From: Modestobacter italicus
GTDB lineage: Bacteria > Actinomycetota > Actinomycetes > Mycobacteriales > Geodermatophilaceae
NCBI RefSeq assembly: GCF_000306785.1
Contig: NC_017955.1
Location: forward strand, 1,240,001 to 1,304,000
Direction: 5' to 3'
DNA: 64,000 bases
The position numbers were made by a program, and so were the translations under genes. A model generated the notes under the pieces. The model was not told the DNA's origin, did no database searches, and saw only the letters and a list, made by a program, of their open reading frames with translations. Below are positions 1 to 9,241 of the stretch, piece by piece. Within the stretch, counting starts at the first letter, position 1; each line of letters starts with the position of its first letter.

Positions 1-1
1 C

Positions 2-181
2 CGAGCCCACGCCCGGTGGGGGGATCGCATCGCGATCGCCGCCTACCTGGGCAAGGGGCCGGCGTTCGACCGGGCCGTCGCGCAGTTCGCCACGGCCTAC
101 GCCGACCAGAACGAGCGCGACCACGCCGCGTTCGCGGCCGCGGTCGCCGCCGGCCGGATCGAGGCCCGGACCGGCACGTAG
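2..181 (+). CDS. DUF2252 family protein, C-terminal fragment
   Basis: Only the last 59 codons are present; the gene begins upstream of the window. The reading frame ends in TAG at 179-181. The visible residues ARWGDRIAIAAYLGK, then FATAYADQNERDHAAF, match the conserved C-terminal helix region of DUF2252 proteins, which are common in actinobacteria and resemble kinase-fold proteins of unknown substrate. The stop codon lies inside a long palindrome that also serves the convergent gene at 210-902. The function cannot be stated more precisely from this fragment. Confidence 0.72.
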   Translation, partial: RAHARWGDRIAIAAYLGKGPAFDRAVAQFATAYADQNERDHAAFAAAVAAGRIEARTGT

Positions 182-205
182 GGCCCGGTCCGGGCCCTAC
201 GTGCC
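173..205. terminator. near-perfect palindrome, bidirectional terminator candidate
   Basis: Arms at 173-188 and 190-205 (GGCACGTAGGGCCCGG and its exact complement) surround a single T at 189. It lies between two convergent genes and contains the TAG stop of the left one. There is no U-tract, as is usual for actinobacterial hairpin terminators. Confidence 0.7.
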
Positions 206-209
206 TTCC

Positions 210-902
210 TCACATGTCGCGGTAGCGGACCGCCTCGGCCAGCGCCTCCGTCAGCGCCTGGCGGCCCACCGGGCGGCCGGGGCCGTTGGGGGCGTCAGGG
301 CCGGGAGCCGCGTAGATCATCACGTAGGCGGCGGTGTCGCGCTGGAAGCGCCAGCCCTCCGCGAGCGGGCCGACGTCGTGGGAGTCGTAGCCGATGGCGT
401 CGAGGAACTCCGCGACCGTCGCCTTGGCCGCCGCGTCGTCGCCGGCGATCGGGAGGGCCGAGCGCTCGGGGTCGCCTGCCGGGCGGTGCAGGGTGCCGAG
501 CTGGTCGACGTAGATGCTGTTGAACGTCTTGACCACGTGCGACTCCGGCAGGTGCGCCTGCAGGAGCTCGCTGGTGGTGGTCGACTCGTCGTCGAGCTCG
601 GCGATCCGCCCGTCGCGGTCGGGGTAGTAGTTGTTGGTGTCGATCACGACCTTGCCGCGCAGCGGCTCGACCGGCACCTCCCGGTAGTTCTTCAGCGGCA
701 CGGTGACCACCACGAGGTCGCCGGCCTCGGCGGCGTCGAAGGCGGTGGCCGCCCGGGCCCGCGGGCCGAGCTCGGCCACGAGGTCGGCGAGGGTCTCCGG
801 GCCACGGCTGTTGCTGACCACCACGTCGTAGCCGGCGGCGACCGCCAGCCGTGCCACGGTGCTGCCGATGTTCCCGCTGCCGATGAGTCCGATCGTCGTC
901 AT
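210..902 (-). CDS. F420-dependent NADP reductase-like oxidoreductase
   Basis: 230 residues starting at ATG 902. The N-terminus carries the dinucleotide-binding fingerprint GLIGSGNIGSTVA (about residues 5-17), followed by VVVTVPLKNYREVP and the family signature VVIDTNNYYPDRDG near residue 90. This is the fold of NADPH:F420 oxidoreductases and related coenzyme F420-dependent NADP reductases, which pass hydride between F420 and NADP in the cytoplasm. Some members of this group have drifted to other substrates and nothing nearby makes or uses F420, so the exact electron carrier is uncertain. It is convergent with the DUF2252 gene and follows the MetE-like gene on the same strand 41 bp downstream. 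Confidence 0.82.
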   Translation of the reverse strand: MTTIGLIGSGNIGSTVARLAVAAGYDVVVSNSRGPETLADLVAELGPRARAATAFDAAEAGDLVVVTVPLKNYREVPVEPLRGKVVIDTNNYYPDRDGRIAELDDESTTTSELLQAHLPESHVVKTFNSIYVDQLGTLHRPAGDPERSALPIAGDDAAAKATVAEFLDAIGYDSHDVGPLAEGWRFQRDTAAYVMIYAAPGPDAPNGPGRPVGRQALTEALAEAVRYRDM

Positions 903-943
903 GTCGGGCGCAAGGCCGGCAGCGGCAGCGGCATTCCCGCCGG

Positions 944-1978
944 TCAGAGCTCGGCGCGCACGATCGCCGCGGCCTGGGCGAGGGAGCGCATCTTGCCCGC
1001 CGCCGACGCCCGCGGCAGGTACTTCAGCCCGCAGTCGCTGGACAGCACCAGCCGGTCGACGTCGACGTGGTCCAGCGCCCGCCGCACCCGGTCGGCGACG
1101 ACCTCGGGCGTCTCCACCTCCGGCGTCGACAGGTCCAGCACGCCGAGCGCGACGCCCGTCCCGCGCAGCGGCCGCAGCGTGGCCGGGTCCAGGTGAGACT
1201 GCGCCGTCTCCACCGAGATTGCCGCGGCCGGGACGTCGGCCAGCTCCGGCAGCACCGAGTAGCCCTCCGGCCGCTCGGCGACCATCGCCGCGTAGCCGAA
1301 GCAGACGTGCACGTGCACCGGTCCGGGGGCGTCGGCGAGGGCCCGGGTGAGGACCTCCACGCCGTAGCGCCGGGCCACCTCCGGCCGGGCCTGCAGCCAC
1401 GGCTCGTCCAGCTGCACGATGTCCGCGCCGGCGGCGAACAGGTCGGCGATCTCGGCCCGGACGACGTCGGCGTAGGCCAGCGCCAGGAGGCGGTCGTCGC
1501 CGTAGTGGTCGTCCTGCGCCTGCTGGGTCATCGTGAACGGCCCGGGGACGGTCATCTTGACCGCCCGGTCGGTGTGCGCCCGCAGGAACCGCACGTCCTC
1601 GACCTGCACCGGCTCCGGACGGCGGATCTCCCCGGTCACCCGCGGCACGGGGATGTCCATCCCGGAGCGGTTGCGCACGGTGCCGGGGGAGTCGAGGTCC
1701 AGGCCCTCCAGCCGGGTGGCGAAGTGGTTGGAGTAGGACTCCCGGCGGATCTCGCCGTCGCCGACGATGTCCAGCCCGGCCAGCTCCTGCGCCCGGACGG
1801 CGGCCAGGGTGGCGTCGTCCTGGGCCTCCTGCAGGTGCTCCGGCGGGATCCGCCAGAGCTCGCGGGCCCGCACCCGCGGCGGGAACTGGTGCCCGAGCCG
1901 GTCGCGGTCGATCAGCCAGTCCGGCTGGGGCAGGCTGCCGACGACGGTCGTGGGCAACGGGGGGAGCGGGAGCGCCAT
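944..1978 (-). CDS. cobalamin-independent methionine synthase-type (MetE C-domain) protein
   Basis: 344 residues from ATG 1978 (an in-frame ATG 9 codons upstream is less likely). It has a single Meth_synt_2 barrel, about half the length of full MetE (about 750 residues), so the N-terminal folate-binding half is absent. The zinc/thiol ligands of the family are visible: His224-x-Cys226 in VHVHVCFG and Cys316 in SSDCGLKYLPR. Single-domain homologues transfer methyl groups to homocysteine or another thiol from donors other than polyglutamylated folate. Downstream, at 41 bp, is the NADP reductase. A role in methionine metabolism is likely; the methyl donor cannot be seen from sequence. Confidence 0.85.
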   Translation of the reverse strand: MALPLPPLPTTVVGSLPQPDWLIDRDRLGHQFPPRVRARELWRIPPEHLQEAQDDATLAAVRAQELAGLDIVGDGEIRRESYSNHFATRLEGLDLDSPGTVRNRSGMDIPVPRVTGEIRRPEPVQVEDVRFLRAHTDRAVKMTVPGPFTMTQQAQDDHYGDDRLLALAYADVVRAEIADLFAAGADIVQLDEPWLQARPEVARRYGVEVLTRALADAPGPVHVHVCFGYAAMVAERPEGYSVLPELADVPAAAISVETAQSHLDPATLRPLRGTGVALGVLDLSTPEVETPEVVADRVRRALDHVDVDRLVLSSDCGLKYLPRASAAGKMRSLAQAAAIVRAEL

Positions 1979-2011
1979 GGGCCCATCCTGCCGGTGCGGC
2001 CGCACGGTCGT

Positions 2012-3664
2012 TCAGGCGGCGAGCAGCCGGTGGACGAGCCGGATCGCGATGGAGCCCTCGCCGACGGCGGACGCGACCCGCTTCACCGACCCGTGCCGGA
2101 CGTCGCCGACCGCGAGCACCCCGGCCAGGCTGGTCTCGAGCGCCAGCGGGGGCCGGCCCAGCGCGTCCAGGCCCCGCGCGCTCAGGTCGGCGCCGGTGAG
2201 GACGAAGCCGTCCGGGTCGCGCTCCACCGTCGGGGGCAGCCACTCGGTGTGCGGCTGCGCGCCGATCATGAGGAACAGCGCGGCCGCGGCCACCGTCTCC
2301 TCCTCGCCGGTGGTCCGGGAGCGCAGCACCAGGTGGTCGAGCCGGCAGTCACCCCCGCCGCCGACGACCTCCGTGCCGGTGCGCACCGCGACGTTGGGGG
2401 TCGCCCGGATCTGCTGCACGAGGTAGTGCGACATCCCCGCCTCCAGGCTCGTGCCCCGGACGACGAGCGTGGCCCGCCGGGCGTACCGGGCCAGGTGCAG
2501 CACCGCCTGGCCGGCGGAGTTCGCGCCGCCGACCACGTAGACGTCCTCGTCGGCCACCAGCGGTGCCTCCGAGGCGGCGGCGCCGTACACGACCCCGGAC
2601 CCGCGCAGCGCCTCGAGGGAGGGGACGTCGAGCCGGCGGTAGCTCGCCCCCGTGGCCAGCACCACGGCACCGGCGACCACGACCCCGCCGGTGGCCAGGG
2701 AGACCACGACGCCGTCCGGCTCCCGCGCCAGCGAGGTCACCTGCTGCATGAGGGCGAAGCGCGTGCCGAACACCCAGGCCTGCTCGTAGGCACGCCGGGC
2801 CAGCTCACCGCCGCTGACGCCCCGGGGGAAGCCCAGGTAGTTGCGGATCGAGGAGCTCGTCGTGGCCTGCCCGCCGATGCCACCGGAGTCGATCATCAGG
2901 GTGCGCAGCCCCTCGGACGCGCCGTAGACCGACGCCGACAGCCCGGCCGGTCCGCCGCCGACGACGACGAGGTCGTACTCGTCGCGGTCGGGGGCGACCG
3001 CGGTTCCCGAGGCCCGCGCGATGTCGATGTCGCTGGGGTCCTCGAGCACGTGGCCGTTCGGCATGACCATCAGCGGGAACCGCAGGCGCGCCCCGCCGAG
3101 CAGCGCGCGGCCCTCGGCGGAGTCGGCGAGCAGGAAACGGTGCGGGAGGGCGCACCGCTCGAGCACCGCACGCAGCTCGTAGGCCCGGCCCGACCAGCTC
3201 TCCCCGACCACGTGGACGGCGTGCGGCGTGCGGTGCCCCGACTCGGCCCAGCGCAGCAGGAAGCTGGTCACCGCCTGGTGGAAGTACTCGTCCGGCGGTC
3301 CGCCCGGCCGGACGACGTAGTGGTCCATCCGCCCGCGGGAGATCGCCTCGAAGATCGCGTCGCCGCTGGCGGGGTCCCCGACCCGGCCCCACGCCACCAG
3401 CAGCACCCGCTCGGCCTGCGGGAACGTGCGAGGCACCTGCGCCAGCAGCGCGGTGCCGGGCCGGCCGTCGAGCTCCTCGCCGGCGAGCACCAGGGCGACC
3501 TCGTCGCCGGCCGCGGCCAGCCGGTCGAGCGTGGCGAGGGCGTCGTCCGCCGAGCTCAGGCAGCAGATGCGGTAGTCCGCCGCGTACCGGTTGCGCAGCT
3601 CCCGCTCGACGTCCCGGAGCAGGTCCGGGTGGTCGTCGACCGCGACGAGCACAGGCGTGCTCAC
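2012..3664 (-). CDS. pseudo-receiver / thioredoxin reductase-like FAD oxidoreductase fusion
   Basis: 550 residues from GTG 3664. Residues 1-140 look like a response-regulator receiver (VLVAVDDHPDLLRDVE), but the usual phosphoacceptor site reads VLAGEELDG, with no Asp, so it is probably not phosphorylated. Residues 148-220 resemble a glutaredoxin-like fold without a CxxC. Residues 229-550 are a TrxB-type two-dinucleotide domain: FAD motif VVVGGGPAGLSA (233-244), GGQATTSSSIRNYLGFP and NADPH motif VYVVGGANSAGQA (375-387). Where TrxB has its redox CATC, this protein has GAAASEA (361-367), so classic thioredoxin reduction is not expected. It is divergent from the MMPL gene at 3911 across 246 bp. 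Similar fusions exist in other actinobacteria; their partner is not known to me. Confidence 0.85.
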   Translation of the reverse strand: MSTPVLVAVDDHPDLLRDVERELRNRYAADYRICCLSSADDALATLDRLAAAGDEVALVLAGEELDGRPGTALLAQVPRTFPQAERVLLVAWGRVGDPASGDAIFEAISRGRMDHYVVRPGGPPDEYFHQAVTSFLLRWAESGHRTPHAVHVVGESWSGRAYELRAVLERCALPHRFLLADSAEGRALLGGARLRFPLMVMPNGHVLEDPSDIDIARASGTAVAPDRDEYDLVVVGGGPAGLSASVYGASEGLRTLMIDSGGIGGQATTSSSIRNYLGFPRGVSGGELARRAYEQAWVFGTRFALMQQVTSLAREPDGVVVSLATGGVVVAGAVVLATGASYRRLDVPSLEALRGSGVVYGAAASEAPLVADEDVYVVGGANSAGQAVLHLARYARRATLVVRGTSLEAGMSHYLVQQIRATPNVAVRTGTEVVGGGGDCRLDHLVLRSRTTGEEETVAAAALFLMIGAQPHTEWLPPTVERDPDGFVLTGADLSARGLDALGRPPLALETSLAGVLAVGDVRHGSVKRVASAVGEGSIAIRLVHRLLAA

Positions 3665-3910
3665 GCCCACCGGCCCGGTCGTCGGGCAGTCGCGGCCCAC
3701 ACGGCGGCGAGCGTACGAGCGCGGGGCCCGGGCCACCAGGGGTGTCGGCGCACCGGACCCCCTGGACACCGGCGGGGCGCCTCCCTAGCGTTCGCCGGAC
3801 AGGTCGCCACGGGGGCCGGTCCGCGGTCCGCGGGCCGGACGGCCCGATCCGGACGGACGGCCGACCATGTCCCTGTCGTTCCTGTGCCCGCACGGCCCGC
3901 GGAGCCCGCG

Positions 3911-6208
3911 GTGAACGCGGCGCTGGACCGGCTGGGCCGGTGGTGCGCCCACCGGCACTGGGCGGTGCTGGCGGTGTGGGTGCTGGTGCTGGCCGCGGTG
4001 GTGCTCGCCTCGCGGGCCTGGGCGGGGGAGTTCGCCAACGACTACTCGGTGCCCGGCAGCGAGTCCGCCGAGGGCCTGGCGGTGCTGGAGGAGCAGTTCC
4101 CCCAGGCGGGCGGCTACGCCGGGCAGATCGTCTTCGCCGCCTCCGGGGACGGGGCGGTCGCCGACCAGCAGGCCGCCGTCTCCGGCGCGATGACCGCGGT
4201 CGGCGCCCTGCCCGACGTCCTCACGGCGACCGACCCCTTCGCCGTCCCGAGCTCGCCGCTGGTCTCCGCCGACGGCACCGTGGCCTACGGCCCGGTGTCC
4301 TGGAGCGTCGTCCCCGGCTCGCTGGACGAGGCCTACCTCGACCAGCTGGACGACGCCGTCGCGCCCGCCCGCGCCGCCGGGCTCGAGGTCGAGTACGGCG
4401 GCGGCGCGGGGAAGATCGGCCACGTCACCGACGACCGGGACTCCGAGGCCATCGGCCTGGGCATCGCCCTGGTGCTGCTGCTGGTCATGTTCGGCTCGGT
4501 CGTGGCCGCCCTGCTGCCGCTGGTGTCCGCGGTGGCCAGCGTGCTCGCCGGCCTGTCGCTCGTCGGGCTGCTGGCGGCGCTGTGGACCTTCCCGGACACC
4601 GCGCCGACCGTGGCCACCCTGCTGGGCCTGGGCGTCGCGGTCGACTACGGGCTGTTCCTGGTCGCCCGGCACCGAGACCAGCTCGACCACGGCGCCGACG
4701 TGGTCACCTCGGCCGGCCGGGCCAACGCGACCTCCGGGGCGGCGATCGTGATCGCCGGCAGCACGGTGGTCGTCGCCATCCTCGGGCTCTACGTCGCCGG
4801 GGTGCCGTTCGTCGGCGCGATGGGGCTGGCGGCGGCGGTCGTGGTGGCCGTCGCGATGCTGGCCGCGCTCACCCTGGTGCCCGCGCTGCTGGGCCTGGCC
4901 GGACCCCGGGTGCTGGCCCGCCGCGACCGGCGGGCCCGGCAGGCCGCGGTCGCCGCCGACGACGACCCGGCGACCACCGCCGCCCGGCTCGCCGACCTCG
5001 CCGCGCGCAGCGACGAGGCCCACGAGCGCAGCGCCTTCGCCCGCTGGGGCCGCCGGGTGAGCGACCGGCCGCTGCCCTGGGCGCTGCTGTCGACCGCGGT
5101 GCTGGTGGTGCTGGCGATCCCGGTCCTCTCCCTGCAGCTCGGCCAGGTCGACGCCGGCACCGACCCGACCACGGAGACCGACCGGCGGGCCTACGACCTG
5201 CTCGCCGAGGGCTTCGGACCGGGCATCAACGGTCCGCTCTCCGTCGTCGTCGTGGTGCCCGACGGGACCTCGCCGGACGACGCGACGACGCTGCTGACGA
5301 ACACCGCGACCACGCTCGGGCAGACCCCGGGGGTGGCCTCGGTCGGTGCGCCGAACGTGGACCAGGCCGGGGACACCGCCGTCCTGACCGTCGTCCCGAC
5401 GACGTCACCGCAGGACCAGGCGACCACCGAGCTGGTGCAGCGGTTGCGGTCCGACGTGCTGCCGGGGGTCCCGGCGGACACCTTCGTGGTGGGGACGACG
5501 GCCGGGTACGTCGACTTCACCGACAAGATCGCCGCCCGGATGCCGTGGCTGATCCTCACCGTCGTCGCGTTGTCGTTCGTGCTGCTCACGGTGGCCTTCC
5601 GGTCGGTGGTGATCGCCACCAAGGCCGCGGTGCTCAACCTGCTGTCGGTGGGCGCGGCCTACGGCGTCGTGGTCGCCGTCTTCCAGTGGGGCTGGGGTTC
5701 GTCGTGGATCGGGATCGAGGAGGACCTGCCCATCCCCGCGTTCGTGCCGATGCTGATGTTCGCCATCGTGTTCGGGCTGTCGATGGACTACGAGGTCTTC
5801 CTGCTGTCCCGGGTGCACGAGGCGTGGTCGGCGACCCGGGACGCGCACCGCAGCGTCGCCATCGGCATCGGCGGCACGGCCCGGGTGATCACCACCGCGG
5901 CCGCGGTCATGGTCGTGGTCTTCAGCAGCTTCGTGCTCGACCCCGACCCGACGGTGAAGATGCTGGCCGTCGGGATGGCCGCCGCGGTGCTCATCGACGC
6001 CAGCGTGATCCGGATGGTGCTGGTGCCGGCGGTGATGTCGCTGCTCGGCGCCCGCGCCTGGTGGATGCCCCGGTGGCTGGAGCGGGTGGTGCCCGACGTC
6101 GACATCGAGGGCAGCGCGCACCTGGCCCGAGTCGCCGACCTGGTGCCCGCGCCCCGGGCGGGCGAGGAGGCGGTCACCCCCGCCGAGCAGCGGGGTCCGG
6201 CCGGCTGA
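3911..6208 (+). CDS. MMPL family RND-type exporter
   Basis: 765 residues from GTG 3911; an in-frame GTG at 3884 is an alternative. The order is N-terminal membrane helix (WAVLAVWVLVLAAVVLA), extracytoplasmic loop, five-helix bundle with GLGVAVDYGLFLVARHRDQ, a second loop, and a second five-helix bundle with FGLSMDYEVFLLSRVHEA. The paired DY motifs are the proton-relay positions of MMPL transporters, which in mycobacteria export lipids, glycolipids and drugs by proton motive force. The gene stands alone and is convergent with the glycoside hydrolase 12 bp away. No biosynthetic partner is adjacent, so the substrate is unknown. A second, only distantly similar MMPL gene lies at 11670. Confidence 0.88.
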   Translation: MNAALDRLGRWCAHRHWAVLAVWVLVLAAVVLASRAWAGEFANDYSVPGSESAEGLAVLEEQFPQAGGYAGQIVFAASGDGAVADQQAAVSGAMTAVGALPDVLTATDPFAVPSSPLVSADGTVAYGPVSWSVVPGSLDEAYLDQLDDAVAPARAAGLEVEYGGGAGKIGHVTDDRDSEAIGLGIALVLLLVMFGSVVAALLPLVSAVASVLAGLSLVGLLAALWTFPDTAPTVATLLGLGVAVDYGLFLVARHRDQLDHGADVVTSAGRANATSGAAIVIAGSTVVVAILGLYVAGVPFVGAMGLAAAVVVAVAMLAALTLVPALLGLAGPRVLARRDRRARQAAVAADDDPATTAARLADLAARSDEAHERSAFARWGRRVSDRPLPWALLSTAVLVVLAIPVLSLQLGQVDAGTDPTTETDRRAYDLLAEGFGPGINGPLSVVVVVPDGTSPDDATTLLTNTATTLGQTPGVASVGAPNVDQAGDTAVLTVVPTTSPQDQATTELVQRLRSDVLPGVPADTFVVGTTAGYVDFTDKIAARMPWLILTVVALSFVLLTVAFRSVVIATKAAVLNLLSVGAAYGVVVAVFQWGWGSSWIGIEEDLPIPAFVPMLMFAIVFGLSMDYEVFLLSRVHEAWSATRDAHRSVAIGIGGTARVITTAAAVMVVVFSSFVLDPDPTVKMLAVGMAAAVLIDASVIRMVLVPAVMSLLGARAWWMPRWLERVVPDVDIEGSAHLARVADLVPAPRAGEEAVTPAEQRGPAG

Positions 6209-6220
6209 GCCCGGGGCCGG

Positions 6221-7741
6221 TCAGGGCAGGTGGCCGTCCGGCGCCGTCGCGGGGCCCCGGGTGTGCGGCGGCCGGTGCCCGGCGACGTGGCCCGGGTGCA
6301 GGCCCGCGGCGTTGGCTGCCCGCTGCGCCGGGGTGATCCGCGGCAGCTCGCTGGTCAGCCAGCGCACCGGGCGGCGCTGCGCCGGGCGCCGGGCGGCCAG
6401 GAAGTCCAGCGCGATCGCCGCCGTCCAGGACTGGTCGCGGCTGCCCAGCGTCTCGCCGGTCATCGGCTGGTAGTACTCGGCGAAGTCGCAGTCGACGAGC
6501 TGGGACAACCCGGCCAGCCGCAGCTGGTTGGCCGCCTCCTGCTCACCGGACCGGTTCAGCGCCCAGGCCATCAGCCAGTTGAGCACCGGCCACTGCGGGC
6601 CGCGCCAGTACTTCTCCCCGCGGAACGCCGGCGAGGCCGGCGACACCGAGGGCACCACCGGCCAGCGCAGCCGCGAGTGCCCGCACCAGCGGGGGCCCAG
6701 CAGCAGGTCGCGCTGCCGCCGGGTCAGGGCGTCGTCCCCACCGCACAGCAGCGGGGCGAAGCCGGCCGCGCTCTCCACGTCCAGCCACCCGCCGGTGCGC
6801 AGGTCGAGGTCGCGGGCCAGCCCGGTGGCCGGGTCGACCGAGCGCAGCACCCCGGTGCGGAACCGGCGGGCGATGGCCCGCGACTGCTCCACCCCGCCGG
6901 CCGCGCCCTGGCCGATGCCCAGCTCCTCGCCCATGTCGGCGAGCAGGTCGCTGGCCGCGGCCAGCAGCGCCGACACCAGCACGTCGCCGACGACGAAGTC
7001 CCCGGTCGAGCGGTAGACGGCGTCGTCGTAGCGGGAGCGCACCTTCTGCTCGAGCAGCCAGAGGTAGCGGGCGTACTCGGCGTCGGTGGGCCGCTGCGAG
7101 GGGTCGGTGACGTGCGCCAGGTCGGCGCGGACGAACGGCGGCATGTCCGGCTGCGGGTGCACGTTGGCGTACGGGGCGTCCCAGCGCGGTGAGTCGTCCA
7201 TGCCGGACTCCCAGCCGTGGTGGATCTCGACCAGGCCGTAGGAGTACGGGTCGCGGGCGGTCGCCAGGTAGGAGTGCCAGGCCAGCCACTGGTCGAAGGT
7301 CTCCCGCACGAAGTCCTCGGCCAGCTCCTGGTCCGCCCCGCCCCGGCGGCGGGCGTCGTGCAGGATCCGGGAGAGCGCGATGACGTGGATCGGCGGCTGG
7401 CAGATGCCCGAGGTGAGCACCCCGGCCGGGCGGGCGGCGGCGACCTGGGTGCGCCAGCGGTCGGGTCCGGGGAAGTAGTCGCTGGGCTGGTGGAACAGGA
7501 TGTGCGGGATCATCCCGGTCGCCCACTGGCCCGACAGCAGGCTGCGCAGCTCGGCGAGCGCCCGCGGCACCGACACCGTGGCGATGCCGAGCGCCACGAA
7601 GCCGGCGTCCCAGCTCCACATGTGCGGGTAGAGGGTCGGTGAGGCCACGGTGAACGCGCCCCGGTCGTTGGCCCGGAGGACGTAGCCGGCCCGGCCGGAC
7701 ATCAGCCCGATCTCCACGGCGCTGGGTTGGGACACGGTCAT
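6221..7741 (-). CDS. glucosylglycerate hydrolase (GH63)
   Basis: 506 residues from ATG 7741 (an upstream in-frame ATG at 7810 would add an implausible 23-residue tail). The sequence carries the GH63-type (alpha/alpha)6 toroid signatures LYPHMWSWDAGFVALG (38-53) and HHGWESGMDDSPRWD (174-188). The acidic residue in the second motif matches the catalytic Asp position known in mycobacterial GgH. That enzyme releases glucose and glycerate from glucosylglycerate, a compatible solute and methylglucose-polysaccharide precursor accumulated under nitrogen limitation, during recovery from starvation. It lies 76 bp downstream of an amino-acid permease on the same strand, possibly co-transcribed. Specificity could extend to mannosylglycerate. 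Confidence 0.85.
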   Translation of the reverse strand: MTVSQPSAVEIGLMSGRAGYVLRANDRGAFTVASPTLYPHMWSWDAGFVALGIATVSVPRALAELRSLLSGQWATGMIPHILFHQPSDYFPGPDRWRTQVAAARPAGVLTSGICQPPIHVIALSRILHDARRRGGADQELAEDFVRETFDQWLAWHSYLATARDPYSYGLVEIHHGWESGMDDSPRWDAPYANVHPQPDMPPFVRADLAHVTDPSQRPTDAEYARYLWLLEQKVRSRYDDAVYRSTGDFVVGDVLVSALLAAASDLLADMGEELGIGQGAAGGVEQSRAIARRFRTGVLRSVDPATGLARDLDLRTGGWLDVESAAGFAPLLCGGDDALTRRQRDLLLGPRWCGHSRLRWPVVPSVSPASPAFRGEKYWRGPQWPVLNWLMAWALNRSGEQEAANQLRLAGLSQLVDCDFAEYYQPMTGETLGSRDQSWTAAIALDFLAARRPAQRRPVRWLTSELPRITPAQRAANAAGLHPGHVAGHRPPHTRGPATAPDGHLP

Positions 7742-7817
7742 CTGCGGGTCAGCTCCTCTCGCCGTCCCTGCATCCTCACCCCGCCGCCGGTGCTCCGGCG
7801 GGTAGTTCACCCAATCG

Positions 7818-9188
7818 TCACGGAGCGCTCGTTGACGCCACCTCGGCGCGCTCCTCGGAGCCCCGCCACCACGGCGCCTGGGCCAGCAGGTACAGCGCGA
7901 CGCCGACCAGCAGCATCAGCCCGGCGCGCAGCCAGGTGGTGCCGTCCTGCTGCCACAGCAGCAGCAGGCAGGAGGCGATGGCCAGCACCGGCAGCACGAC
8001 CGGTGCGGTGAAGTGCTCGGCCTCGACCCGGTCCCGGCGCAGCACGAGCACCGACACGTTCGTGCTCAGGAAGACCAGCAGGAGCAGCAGGACGACGATG
8101 TTGGCCAGCTCGCCGAGGTCCCCGACCAGGGTGAGCGCCATGGCGACGGCGGTGGTCAGCACGATCGCCACCCAGGGCGTGCGCCGGCCCGGCAGCACCG
8201 CGCCCAGCGCCGGGGGCAGCAGCCGCTGCCCGGCCAGGCCGAACACCATCCGGCTGGCCATGATCATGGTCAGCAGCGCGCCGTTGGCGACGGCGATCAG
8301 GGCGATGGCGCTGAACAGCCGGTCCGGGACGGCGATGCCGGTGGCCTGCACGACGGTGAGCAGCGGGCCGGTGGAGGAGGACAGCTCGCCGGCCGGCAGG
8401 ACGATCGAGGCGACCAGCCCGACCAGCACGTAGACCACGCCGGCCGTCAGCAGCGCCCCGAACAGCGCCCGCGGGTAGACCCGGCGCACGTCGCGCACCT
8501 CCTCGGCGATGTTGGCCGAGGTCTCGAACCCGACGAAGGAGTAGTAGGCGAGCACCGCGGCGGCCAGCACCGCCGACCCGGCCGACACCCCGTCCGGGAA
8601 CTCCACGACCCGGCTGACGTCGCCGTCGCCCCGGCCGAGCACGATCGCGCCGAGCACCACGACCAGCAGCAGCCCGGACACCTCGATCACGGTCATCACC
8701 ACGTTGGCCCGCACCGACTCCTTGATCCCGCGGGCGTTGACCAGGGCCACCACCAGCAGGAAGACCAGGGCCGCCGGGACGGCGGGCACGTCGAGGAAGA
8801 CCGACAGGTAGTCGCCGGCGAACGCCAGGGCCAGCCCGGCCGCGCTGGTGACGCCGGCGGCGAGCATGCAGAAGCCGACCAGGAAGGACACCACCGGCCG
8901 GCCGAAGGCGCGCTCGGCGAACACCGCCGACCCGCCCGCCCGCGGGTACTTGGTGACCAGCTCGGCGTAGGAGGCGGCGGTCAGCAGCGCCAGCAGCAGC
9001 GCGGCCAGCATGGGGACCCAGATCGCGCCGCCCACCTCGCCGGCGATCTCGCCGACCAGGGCGTAGATGCCGGCCCCCAGCACGTCGCCCAGCACGAAGA
9101 CGTAGAGCAGCTTCCCGCTCACCGCCCGGCGCAGGGCGGTGTCCTCGGAGTCGGGCGGCGCGGGGGAGGGGACGTCGGACTTCTGCAC
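7818..9188 (-). CDS. APC superfamily amino acid permease
   Basis: 456 residues from GTG 9188. About twelve hydrophobic segments are visible. The first helix contains LGDVLGAGIYALVGEIAGE, the APC signature with a broken helix at the substrate site, and residues near 80 (YPRAGGSAVFAERAFG) form the conserved first cytoplasmic loop. The length agrees with the family (430-500). It sits in the inner membrane and most likely takes up an amino acid or amine coupled to H+ or Na+; the substrate cannot be read from sequence. It is upstream of the glucosylglycerate hydrolase and 53 bp downstream of the K+ channel on the same strand. Confidence 0.88.
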   Translation of the reverse strand: MQKSDVPSPAPPDSEDTALRRAVSGKLLYVFVLGDVLGAGIYALVGEIAGEVGGAIWVPMLAALLLALLTAASYAELVTKYPRAGGSAVFAERAFGRPVVSFLVGFCMLAAGVTSAAGLALAFAGDYLSVFLDVPAVPAALVFLLVVALVNARGIKESVRANVVMTVIEVSGLLLVVVLGAIVLGRGDGDVSRVVEFPDGVSAGSAVLAAAVLAYYSFVGFETSANIAEEVRDVRRVYPRALFGALLTAGVVYVLVGLVASIVLPAGELSSSTGPLLTVVQATGIAVPDRLFSAIALIAVANGALLTMIMASRMVFGLAGQRLLPPALGAVLPGRRTPWVAIVLTTAVAMALTLVGDLGELANIVVLLLLLVFLSTNVSVLVLRRDRVEAEHFTAPVVLPVLAIASCLLLLWQQDGTTWLRAGLMLLVGVALYLLAQAPWWRGSEERAEVASTSAP

Positions 9189-9241
9189 CGGCCGAGTCTC
9201 GGTGGGCCGCCCGGCCAGGGCAAACCGGGGGACCCGCGGAC

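Noticed and set aside
1067..6208. A 1713-codon plus-strand open frame
   Set aside because: Only the part from 3911 encodes a recognisable protein (MMPL). The rest is the reverse complement of real minus-strand genes and is Gly/Val/His-rich, typical of GC-rich shadow frames.
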